From: Terramyces sp. JEL0728
Taxonomy: Eukaryota > Chytridiomycota > Chytridiomycetes > Rhizophydiales > Terramycetaceae
Direction: 5' to 3'
NCBI GenBank assembly: GCA_027603945.1
Contig: JADIIU010000111.1
Location: forward strand, 1-42,141
DNA length: 42,141 nucleotides
Below, piece after piece: positions 22,796 to 31,509 of this stretch; the first letter of the stretch is position 1, and each line of letters starts with the position of its first letter. Made by a program: the position numbers and the translations under genes. Under the pieces are notes generated by a model. The model was not told where the DNA came from, did not search any database, and saw nothing but the letters and a program-made list of their open reading frames with translations.

Positions 22796-23880
22796 ATGTA
22801 TACACTGCTGATAGCATCCATTAGAGCAGAGTTAATCTCAGTTCCAGTTAATGATCCGCAATGCTGGACATCGCCAGACTTGAACACCAACGTGAACAAG
22901 TTTCAAAACATGTACTATTTAACAACAACTTTGATGAATGATACAGTTGGTGTTTCTCCAATCAAACGAAGCCAGGCTGAATTGCCGGTGTTTGCCAACC
23001 CATCAACCGGCAGAAGTGCTCCTCCTCCTCCGATGACTATTGGGTGCTATCCTTCTGTTCAGAACCCAAGCTATTATTCTTATTGGAAGTACGACAGCCT
23101 AACACAAACCATTTCTAATTATGATTATTGTTCAGACACTAATTGCTCCTCTGGATGTGCGATCAGAGGGATGGAGGTATATCCAAAATCTTGGAATGCG
23201 CCGTGTACCTTGATGACGTATACTGATCCAGCTGTCCAACTGAATAACAGGTATGCTAGATTTAACGTAGTTTGGTGATGAATTATTACCGTAGAGTAGA
23301 TGCAGCATGCAGTGGAAGTGTAATTTACTCTATAGTAGTTCCGATATACAAGACTTGTACCAAAGTGGGTAATTACTATGGTATTTCTACCTTCTCTGGA
23401 AATTCTCTCACTCAATCATTGTGCACAGATAGTTCATGTCAAAAATGCCAAACTTCAGATCAAATTAATTATTGGTTAAAGAGTGATACTTGCGCTGCAA
23501 CCACCAGCCAAAATGGTACGCCAATGTACAATACAAAGAGTGTGCTCTTCGTGGACGGTGCAGTGTCCAGCAATACTCCTGGATCCTCGTCAACTTCACC
23601 AACGCCGACCCCTGGATCTCCAAACGCAGATGCTGTTTCTTGGCAATCGGTTGCAATCCCAACTTTGGTAGCAGTATCAGTCATTCTAGCCATCGTGTTT
23701 TTGATTGGAATCGTAAAGTACAAGATTTCACTACAGAAAAAAGCAGTAATGGAAAGAAACACTAGCAGATTAAACAGACTGAATGCAAGCGCTCCTTTTG
23801 TTGAACAGCCTACAGAGATTGTCTCTGGGCTTGATCACGAGACGTACCTTCTTTACATGGAAACTCTGGATAAAAATTGA
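22796..23880 (+). CDS. receptor-like single-pass membrane protein, array copy 2
   Basis: Exons 22796-23250 and 23271-23880 give 354 residues. The 20-nt intron is in the same phase and place as in copy 1. The signal-like N-terminus MYTLLIASIRAELISVPVND runs into the shared motif VPVNDPQCW. Further shared motifs are GCYPSVQNP, YDYCSDTNCSSGC, VPIYKTCTKVGNYYG and LTQSLCTDSSCQKC. A Ser/Thr/Pro-rich stalk leads to a membrane span (VAIPTLVAVSVILAIVFLIG, about 277-296). The cytoplasmic tail ends with SGLDHETYLLYMETLDKN. The tail motif is nearly identical in copy 3, suggesting a docking site for one intracellular partner. An earlier in-frame codon exists, but the hydrophobic start at 22796 fits a secreted protein. 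Confidence 0.82.
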
Positions 23881-24140
23881 TTTGTTATATTACTATAAAC
23901 TATATTTTCGACCTTTTTATCCCTTTCGGCTGGCATTCTTGCGAGGTTTAAGCAACATCTGCTTCTTGAGAGACGGGATAAGCTGCCAGGCAATCCAACT
24001 CGGAAACCGTTAATTCCACCCCAAACTAGCGCTACATGAGCGCAACAACCGAATGTTTCAATCCAAACATTGCTCGTCTATTTATGCACACAAACCACGC
24101 GGTATTAAAAATTGACATCTCCGACGTGAGAACACTCTGC

Positions 24141-24148
24141 CATAAATA
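24141..24148 (+). promoter_or_regulatory. TATA-like box
   Basis: CATAAATA begins 33 bp before the ATG at 24174. This supports that ATG over the earlier in-frame one at 24036. Confidence 0.5.
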
Positions 24149-24173
24149 CATCATCGATTGGAATATTCCTTAT

Positions 24174-25079
24174 ATGATTCAACTTTTGTTTCAAACGGTA
24201 AACTCAATCCTCATACCTGTAAATGATCCACAGTGCTGGCAAACACCGACTGCAGATCTACTTGAAAACCACTACTACATCAAAACTAATAGCACAAGGA
24301 TAAAAAAGGGAATCGTGTACGCACCTGGTCCTGGATATGTCGTAAAGGACTATCCTACAGCCGGCTGTTTCCCCTCGCTAAACCAAAAAAACTCGTTCGC
24401 ATATTGGGACAACACTTCTTTCTACGACTACTGCGCAACCCCCGATTGCTCCGGAACTTGCTTATACATGGGTAAAATCACCACACAACCATGTAAAACA
24501 ACGTCAACAGTACAATCATTGACTATACAAACAATCAATATCGGGTTCTACACCGACACGCTCTGCAACTCGGATCCAATATACGAAATACTTGTACCGC
24601 TGTATGAGCAATGTACAACACTACAAAACTCTACGTACGTGAAATCTATTGTTGGAAATGAGGTTATTGAGCAGCAGCTTTGCACAGATGGTCTCTGCAC
24701 CAAGTGCGCTACTTCAACGACAACTGATGCATGGCAGCTACCTAACGACTGCACACTGGACCATATTTACGATGATATTACGTTGATGAAACGTGTGATA
24801 CAAACAATAGCTGCGACACCAACTGCAACAGCAACCACACATCCATCAACCGCGAATCAAAGCACAAGCAGTTCAATTTTATGGGTACTAACAGCGCTAA
24901 TAATCGTTCTGGTTATATGTCTGGTGATTCTGATTGCATTTTACTTTAAACCTAAATCTATTGAGCCAGACGACAGGATTTTAATGTTGGAACCAAATAC
25001 GTTCATGTCGGGACTGGACAGACCAACCTACCAAATGTACCTTGAATCAATAGATAACAACTATCTGATGAAGAAATAA
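24174..25079 (+). CDS. receptor-like single-pass membrane protein, array copy 3 (intronless)
   Basis: A single exon from 24174 gives 301 residues. The frame is open back to 24036, but the start MIQLLFQTVNSILIPVND aligns with the hydrophobic starts of copies 1 and 2 and sits 33 bp after a TATA-like box. The ectodomain keeps VNDPQCW, GCFPSLNQ, YDYCATPDCSGTC, VPLYEQCTTL and QLCTDGLCTKCATS. A Thr/Ser-rich stalk precedes the membrane span (ILWVLTALIIVLVICLVILI) and a tail with MSGLDRPTYQMYLESIDNN. The intron shared by copies 1 and 2 is cleanly absent here. The gene converges on the Trm3-like gene, with 41 bp between stops. Confidence 0.82.
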   Translation: MIQLLFQTVNSILIPVNDPQCWQTPTADLLENHYYIKTNSTRIKKGIVYAPGPGYVVKDYPTAGCFPSLNQKNSFAYWDNTSFYDYCATPDCSGTCLYMGKITTQPCKTTSTVQSLTIQTINIGFYTDTLCNSDPIYEILVPLYEQCTTLQNSTYVKSIVGNEVIEQQLCTDGLCTKCATSTTTDAWQLPNDCTLDHIYDDITLMKRVIQTIAATPTATATTHPSTANQSTSSSILWVLTALIIVLVICLVILIAFYFKPKSIEPDDRILMLEPNTFMSGLDRPTYQMYLESIDNNYLMKK

Positions 25080-25120
25080 ACCGTTGTATAGTTGACATCG
25101 ATTGAAGATTTTATTGAATT

Positions 25121-28100
25121 TTACTTTTGAATGACTTGCTGTTTAACGTACTCCCATATTATCATTGATCCTGAGACATGTACGTTCAAGCTCCGAATCA
25201 GCCCATACTGAGGAATTTCGACAATATAGTCCATAAGTACCAACAGGGCTGGTGGTATACCTTCGCGTTCTTTGCCGAGCACAAGCACGCTCTTTTTAGG
25301 AAACTTGAATTTCTCTAGTGAGACAGAATGTGTCGCTTGTTCAACACCAATCAGGCTATACCCAGCTTGTTTAAGCTGAAGCAAGTACTCTGTTAAATCT
25401 GGGGTTTTGACTTGTTTGATTGGCATCCACTTGTCTGCCGAAACACAGCTTGCAATAAAGTTTGGATCTTTGAGTGCGTTTAGGTTATCCATTACTAGTA
25501 ATTCTGCATTGAAGGTTTCTAGAGTTCGACACAAACCACCGAGATTTGGCGCTTTTTCAATTAGCGACGCAACGACTACAAGCGGGTTGCGTCTTGCATT
25601 ATCCTGTTTTTGGGTGAAATCAAGATTGGTGATTTTCTCCCACGGTACAATCTTTTTCTGTAGGATATTAGTTTCAATCTCTACATGTTCCTTCTTTGTC
25701 CTCTCCTGCTTCAGCCGTTCACTCTTACTAGCTTCTACCCGTTTTCCCAATCTACCTTCATACCCAGACTTGACTCTACCATCCGGATCCATACGAATAA
25801 ACGCAGTGCAAGATATCCGTTCTTCATTATCCAATTCAAGTATTTCAATGACATTATTAAACAAAAATTCCAGGTTGAGATCTTTGAGCGCATGAAACCC
25901 ACTGGTAAAATAATAGTCACGACATTTTTGTAAATGCTTTTGTATGTCGTTATGATGATTGATATATTCTACTACAGTTTTAATATGCTCCTCTCCATCT
26001 TTCAACTCATTGTAAACAGTGGATATAATGTACTGCGCCATTACACGAATGTTGAAATGGTTGTTTGTTAGCCACGGATACAGAGTGTAAATCTATATTA
26101 GATCATTTGTACTTGCTCTGCAACGTAGATTTTCTCGCTAGTTGCATTAAATATCATCAATAAAATACTAAACAATGATCCAATAGTGTGTGCTCGTTGG
26201 CCATCTCTAACGAGCTCTATGATTTTAGGCAAATACAATTGCGTATTAGTAATAACTAATCGTGCAATAATCCATTCAATAAAGACCCTGGTCTGTGCAA
26301 TACTTTCCTTGATCATTAGTTTCAATAGTAGGTCAAGATCGGTAAAATCAGAGTCAAAAAGTAGATGGACTGACTGCCAAATACGTAAATTACGTTTATG
26401 CTCTTTGCTATTAATGAATTTTGCATTTTCTAGTTTGTTCAAAAGAGAGTAAATCAACATTGTATCATTTGTATTGTTTAGTATCGTGTTTGCTCGTATT
26501 CGCACAGTGTAGTCTAGGTTGTAAAAGTTCCATTCGGCTGTATCTTTAATTTCACTGATTTCATCGCTTGAAAAGAACGGCAACTTTTGTTTTAGTGCAA
26601 TCAAAGATTCATGTTTCTGGTCAAGAATATCCTGTTCTCTGGTTGGTCCATAAAGACACATTTCAACCAGGATATCCTTGTTTACACCGTGCATTTCTTT
26701 AGATGCTAGTGGAACAATCCCAAACCTGGTTTCGCCCCATTTCAGGTATCGATCCCACATTATCTTTTGTAACTCTGGCTTTTGAAAGGCTATTTTTGTA
26801 AATGTCTCCAAAAGAAATGGAAAATCCTTTGTTGTCCATGATTCGTCTATTATTCTAATCCCTATATCCAGAATAGTTTCCAATTGTTCAACAGTTAACG
26901 ATTGCTTGTAAATTGACCTGAACAAGTACCCAGCAGTGTACGAAGTACTCCCATCCAACAAATCAATCATTTCTTGGTACTCCAACTGCATAAACTCCAG
27001 CACCTTGTATTTGGTAATATTAAATTCTTTATCGCCAACAAGTTTCAATATAGATTTTGGAATTTCAATTTCAGGATTATGAATCAATCGATAGTACAGA
27101 CAATGCAAACCAACGTATTCAGGATAGTACTTGTTACCGACATTGATTTCCAACTGGTATTTATCAACAGTGCCAAAACATTCCTTGATAATTTCCAAAT
27201 CATTAGAATGCTGGATTTCATTCCTTACGAATTCTCTTAAATGCTGATTATTTGTTGATAGTTTCATCAATAAATACTTTTTCGGCTCATAAGGTGAGTT
27301 TAGTCTGTCAGTGGTAACTCCATAACGAGACAGAATTTCTATTCCTTGCTTTTCCGATTCAAATGGATTGGCTGCATTAATAAATTCTTTCATTATTTTT
27401 TGTATTTCGGTTTCTGGGAATTCAATTAGGCAGCCAGACAAGTGAATACACGCCAAATAAAGTGCAGTGTATTGTTTGTACAATTTCAGAATTGGTAAAA
27501 GTGCTTCTGCAAGGATCTGTTTCAAATTCAAGTGTTTAAAGAAATGCATATCCTTTTTCAGCAATAAATAAATATTTTGTAAATCATTTTCATCAATTTG
27601 TAATTCGATAGTAGATTCCGTAACGTAGGCTTTCAATCCTTCCAAGTAAAACAATACAGGAATTCTGGTCGTGATCAGTGGTAATACAGATAATACCATT
27701 TTCAAGTCTTTTAATCCGCAAACATAATTGGCAACTAAATCGCCAAATTCGCATTCAATATTGCTAGCTAGCATTTGGTAAAAAGCTGGTTTATCCAAAT
27801 AGATCAGCAGTTCCTTTTGGAACTCTTTGTCTTGTATATCCAAAGAAAGTATATGTTGGACTAGTCTTTTTCTAACAGGAAAAGAAGAGTTTTGTAATCC
27901 TATTTTAGTAGAAATTACCTTTTTTGAGGATAATTATATTCCACGGATGAGGAATCTCTTCCAATAATTTCAATTGAGGAATAATCAAGTGAATATATGG
28001 TTCTTGAATAGTTTCAAATAATATGAAAAAGTCATTCATTTCCGGTCGCAGTCTTTTCAATAGCAATAAGGCGTACTTGATTTCATTCTCATCCAGCAAT

Positions 28101-28638
28101 CCTTTCTAGTGTTAATTTATCCTTTTTAGGTTGGACAGAGGTAATACAACAGAAAGAAAAGAATACTTACTTGAATTAAAGATACAGTAGTGTCATTCCA
28201 CAAATCAATAGTAAACAGATCACACAACCTCAGCAATCCAAACAAATCATTCTCAACTTTTGCGTAAATAATCCCTTCATATTCCATCATTTGCGGATAA
28301 CAAAACGAAATAATCAGCTTTGTTGGTTCCAATTCCAGTATCTTTTCTTTATCCAGTAACGAAATGAATTTCAAGTTTTGTTTTGTCAGCACAAGCTTGT
28401 GTTTGAAAATAGGAGCTAGTAATTCCATGACTGTGAATGGCTGTCTGAACTCTTTATTTCCAGCAGCAATATCATCATTTTCATTGTTGAATGAATCAAA
28501 TATTGGCTCCAATAAAGGTAAAATATCCTTTTCTATTCCTCTACTAATAATCTCTTTTAAGACAAGTGTAATATCCTGATGATCAATCATAAGCCCAAGT
28601 AGTCTCTTTAATTCACCATCCGAGATGAACTTTTCCAT
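25121..28638 (-). CDS. TRM3: tRNA guanosine-2'-O-methyltransferase (Trm3/TARBP1 family)
   Basis: Exons 28638-28171, 28105-27919, 27899-26113 and 26092-25121 give 1137 residues; introns are 65, 19 and 20 nt. The first 950 residues are helical and HEAT-like, as in Trm3/TARBP1. The C-terminal 170 residues are a SPOUT (SpoU) methyltransferase: NLGGLCRTLETFNAELLV, VLVLGKEREGIPPALL and RSLNVHVSGSMIIWEY. These three motifs form the knot that binds S-adenosylmethionine. Family members methylate G18 in the tRNA D-loop. The protein is shorter than yeast Trm3 (about 1436). An in-frame ATG at 28698 would add 20 residues but would overlap the kinase gene by 52 bp. The 65-nt intron has a GTAAGT donor. Confidence 0.92.
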
Positions 28639-28646
28639 TTCAAAAA

Positions 28647-29402
28647 ATGAATCGCTTTGCAAAAATATTAATTCCAGCAGGATTGGGAATTGGTGCATTC
28701 GCTTATTACAGGCAACAGAAAGAATATAGTGTTGTGTTTGTGTTAGGTGGGCCAGGCAGTGGCAAAGGAACCCAATGTTCTAAATTAGTGAAGGATTATG
28801 ATTTCATCCATCTTTCTGCTGGCGATTTGTTGAGAGAAGAGAGAAACAGAAAAGATTCACCTGTTGGCCAATTGATCAACACTTACATTGCGGAAGGTAT
28901 TCTGATTGTTGATTATAGGCAATTTATATTAACCAAGGCAAAATTGTACCAAGGGGAATTACAATTGGTTTGTTAAAAGAAGCAATGAAAAAGAGTGGAA
29001 AGGACAAGTTTCTTATCGATGGATTCCCAAGAGCATTAGATCAAGCAGAGGAATTTGAAGAACAGGCAAGTACAGCAATATATCTGCTATATACAAACGT
29101 ATCCCACAGATATAACCACAACGACAGTCTAACGATAGGTATGCAAGGGTAAACTCATTTTGTACTTTGACTGCCCAGAACAAGAAATGTTGAAGCGATT
29201 ATTAAAGAGAGGCGAAACAAGTGGCAGAATAGATGACAATATCGCATCAATCAAAAAGCGATTCAGTACTTTTCATGATAGCAGTTATCCAGTAGTTGAA
29301 TATTATGAGAAACAGGGCAAAGTAGAACGAGTATCTTGCACGGATACTGTTGATGGTGTCTATGAAAAGACCAGAAAAATCATTGAAAAGAGATTGAAAT
29401 AG
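28647..29402 (+). CDS. UMP-CMP kinase (adenylate-kinase-like, Ura6/CMPK family)
   Basis: Exons 28647-28896, 28938-29065 and 29139-29402 give 213 residues. The P-loop GGPGSGKGTQ (34-43) is followed by HLSAGDLLREE, KFLIDGFPRALDQ, the LYFDCPEQEML strand and the lid GETSGRIDDNIASI. It transfers phosphate from ATP to UMP or CMP. The first 22 residues contain a hydrophobic stretch (ILIPAGLGIGAFAYY) not found in yeast Ura6, possibly a mitochondrial signal or membrane anchor. The introns are unusual: 41 nt, and 73 nt with a GC-AG boundary (CAG|GCAAGT). The 73-nt call is favoured because the joined protein aligns gap-free with the yeast enzyme; a 40-nt GT-AG alternative would insert 14 residues. Confidence 0.92.
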
Positions 29403-29485
29403 GTTTTTCATTAAACCATTGGGAGATTGAATAAATTGCCATTTATTCCACAGTTTGATTCTTGTTTGGTGATGGTCCAAAACCA

Positions 29486-29743
29486 TCAATATGGAAAGTC
29501 TACAACCACATCAACTGTTATTACTAGAGGCAGTAACCCAGGGTCGTTGTGCGAGTAGAATACCCGTGATGGTGGTGCAATAAAGTGATCATATTCACCT
29601 CCAAACCCACCAAGTAATTTAGAAACATATCCATTCCTATTTGATGGTGGAGGCACTCTAGTTTTACCATGTGCTGGAATAACAACATTCCCAGATGGAA
29701 TAAGTAGCCCTAATGCACTCGTTACCAGTAGTATAATTTTCAT
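29486..29743 (-). CDS. small secreted protein, array copy A
   Basis: A single exon encodes 85 residues. A hydrophobic signal peptide (MKIILLVTSALGLL) is followed by IPSGN, a Pro-rich basic stretch and GYVSK. The shared C-terminal block is RVFYSHNDPGLLPLVITVD. The mature part has no cysteine, so disulfide folding is excluded. It is clearly paralogous to the next two genes. A TATA-like TAATAAAT (29769-29776) lies 33 bp before the ATG, inside the 38-bp gap after copy B. No known family is recognised. Confidence 0.78.
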   Translation of the reverse strand: MKIILLVTSALGLLIPSGNVVIPAHGKTRVPPPSNRNGYVSKLLGGFGGEYDHFIAPPSRVFYSHNDPGLLPLVITVDVVVDFPY

Positions 29744-29768
29744 AGGAAAAGTATAATGTAAACAAATG

Positions 29769-29776
29769 ATTTATTA
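29769..29776 (-). promoter_or_regulatory. TATA-like box that also contains AATAAA
   Basis: TAATAAAT lies 33 bp before the ATG of copy A (29743) and 5 bp after the stop of copy B. It could serve as both promoter element and polyadenylation signal. Confidence 0.45.
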
Positions 29777-29781
29777 GCAGA

Positions 29782-30015
29782 TCAATCCGAGATATATTCA
29801 GTGATATCAATATAGATAACCAATGGCAGCAATCCTGGGTCATCACGGTAGTAAAAATGAGGAACAGGTACGCTGTGTATTCCAGAAAATATAATTTTAG
29901 GAACGTAGCCTTTGCTTGCAGTACTTTTAGGAGGAGATTTGGTAGTATGTGGAACTGTATATCCTGTCGGTATTAGTAGTGATTGTATGGTTGTTAGTAA
30001 TGTGAAAATACGCAT
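29782..30015 (-). CDS. small secreted protein, array copy B
   Basis: A single exon encodes 77 residues. It has a signal peptide (MRIFTLLTTIQSLL), then IPTGYTVP, a Lys/Ser/Pro-rich segment, GYVPK and the shared block HFYYRDDPGLLPLVIYID. There is no cysteine. An AT-rich AATAAATA-type element about 33 bp upstream fits the promoter spacing seen across the window. The tail after the conserved Asp is short (ITEYISD) and variable between copies. Confidence 0.78.
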   Translation of the reverse strand: MRIFTLLTTIQSLLIPTGYTVPHTTKSPPKSTASKGYVPKIIFSGIHSVPVPHFYYRDDPGLLPLVIYIDITEYISD

Positions 30016-30126
30016 TGTGTAAGAATGGACAAAGAATTTATTTATTATTGTAGCTGCTGTAGTGCAGAGTATTATTCAGTTGGCATAGCTGCCAATCAAT
30101 CAAGCTGCTAATCCAAATCATTTCCA

Positions 30127-30348
30127 TTATATTTGATTGAAATGGTCTATTTTGATAGTTAGAGGTCGTAATCCAGGGTCAGTGGTATAGTAGAAATACC
30201 TATACGGAGGTTTGTGGATCCAATAGATGGAGTTGATTGGTGGAAGAGTCTGTACAAGATTATCTCTAATGCGCGTATTATTTGGCAGTACTCTGTTTTG
30301 CGATGGTATAACCAATGCATAGATATTTGTTATCAGAAATAATTTCAT
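30127..30348 (-). CDS. small secreted protein, array copy C
   Basis: The ATG at 30348 gives 73 residues beginning MKLFLITNIYALVIPSQN, aligned with the starts of copies A and B. An earlier ATG at 30375 would put a non-hydrophobic extension before the signal peptide and lies only about 11 bp from the AATAAA-like box, so it is rejected. The shared block reads YFYYTTDPGLRPLTIKID. This is the most diverged copy: it lacks the GYV.K motif and has several aromatic residues (IYWIHKPPYRYFYY) before the block. Confidence 0.75.
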   Translation of the reverse strand: MKLFLITNIYALVIPSQNRVLPNNTRIRDNLVQTLPPINSIYWIHKPPYRYFYYTTDPGLRPLTIKIDHFNQI

Positions 30349-30423
30349 ATTGCTAAGACAATGACTAAAGATCATGTGGTTTATTGTGAATGGGCCATAA
30401 TAGGAGCTTGTCGCTCTGATTGG

Positions 30424-31266
30424 TTAGCTTTGGTCTGGAATAGAAACAACTTTTCGGTTTCTTGCTTGTCTTTTTGTCTTGACTGATTGTACGCTATTCT
30501 TGTATACCTTTACTGGCTGTGTAGCATTTATTTGAGCTGTGTCTGAAATAAGAAGGATATTTCTATCATGAAGAATGGCATTTTGGAAAATATTTTTTAC
30601 ATCAATTTTTGTATTAGAACTTGGAATGCTTTCTTGAACATTTGTTTGTTGCTTGTTTTCTTCTTCCACATATGCATTTAAAGTATTCCTTCCATTTCTA
30701 TACTTTGCAAGTTGTGGGTATTTCTTGTACAGCTCTTGTATCGTGTCATCTATTTTGTGCTCTAATTCTGAATTTAATACTGATTCTGGCGTTTCCAGTA
30801 CATTTTGGTTGAAACTAGACTCATCACTTTGATGCGAGTAAATGTAGTTGCCATTCATGTATTCATCGCCGTTCTTTTCCAAGCAACTGATTTTGTAAAT
30901 TGGATTTTTACAGCTATTGTGGTGTTTCAATGGAAATTTCTTTGCAGAATGATCCCATTCGTCATGTATAGTCTCTAATCGTTCCAATTCCATCATATCC
31001 ATGTCAAATCCATTCATTTCATCCATATGCCAGTGTCTAATTGGCATGTCTTCTAATGGCACTACAATTTCTTTATTTGTTTGTATGCTATTCAGAATAT
31101 CACCCTGAGAAAGCCCTTCTCCAACCTCTAGAGACTTGGCCAGCGGTTCTTTAGGTATTGCATCCTGCTCACTGTATTCCACAACGGAATTGAATTTGAT
31201 GTTTTTAAAGATATCGGTGATTTCTATTTGCTTTGCCAAAGTAAGTGAGAAGAGCAAAACTTTCAT
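30424..31266 (-). CDS. uncharacterised acidic protein, 280 residues, possibly secreted
   Basis: A single exon. A short hydrophobic start (MKVLLFSLTLA) could be a weak signal peptide or anchor. The rest is polar with long Glu/Asp- and Asn/Gln-rich segments, a Met/Asp-rich stretch (DEMNGFDMDMMELE), two central Cys and a basic end (KTKRQARNRK). No family is recognised. It lies directly upstream of the small secreted array on the same strand, with 75 bp to copy C, so shared expression is possible. The start is supported by a TATA box 33 bp upstream. Confidence 0.65.
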   Translation of the reverse strand: MKVLLFSLTLAKQIEITDIFKNIKFNSVVEYSEQDAIPKEPLAKSLEVGEGLSQGDILNSIQTNKEIVVPLEDMPIRHWHMDEMNGFDMDMMELERLETIHDEWDHSAKKFPLKHHNSCKNPIYKISCLEKNGDEYMNGNYIYSHQSDESSFNQNVLETPESVLNSELEHKIDDTIQELYKKYPQLAKYRNGRNTLNAYVEEENKQQTNVQESIPSSNTKIDVKNIFQNAILHDRNILLISDTAQINATQPVKVYKNSVQSVKTKRQARNRKVVSIPDQS

Positions 31267-31291
31267 TTGAAGTTGGCCGTCCTTTTTTCAT

Positions 31292-31299
31292 TATTTATA
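31292..31299 (-). promoter_or_regulatory. TATA box
   Basis: TATAAATA on the minus strand starts 33 bp before the ATG at 31266. Confidence 0.6.
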
Positions 31300-31509
31300 T
31301 CTTTTGATTATTTACACACACAATGCGAAATCGCAATGAGACTTTCAAAGCATTCGTTATGCGAGCTGGTCGGAAGAGCCTCTAGTGAATCTAATGTATT
31401 GGATACCCGACAAAACTAAAAGAGTTTGCTGATGATAGTCCAATATTTCAAACTTCCTTAATTAGCAATAAAATAATATTTTTAATGATATTTTTACAAT
31501 AATTAATAA

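Noticed and set aside
29099..29138. 40-nt GT-AG intron in the UMP-CMP kinase gene, as alternative to the 73-nt GC-AG intron
   Set aside because: It restores frame but leaves a 14-residue insertion (about STAIYLLYTN) where the family has none; the GC-AG choice gives a gap-free match and a perfect CAG|GCAAGT donor.
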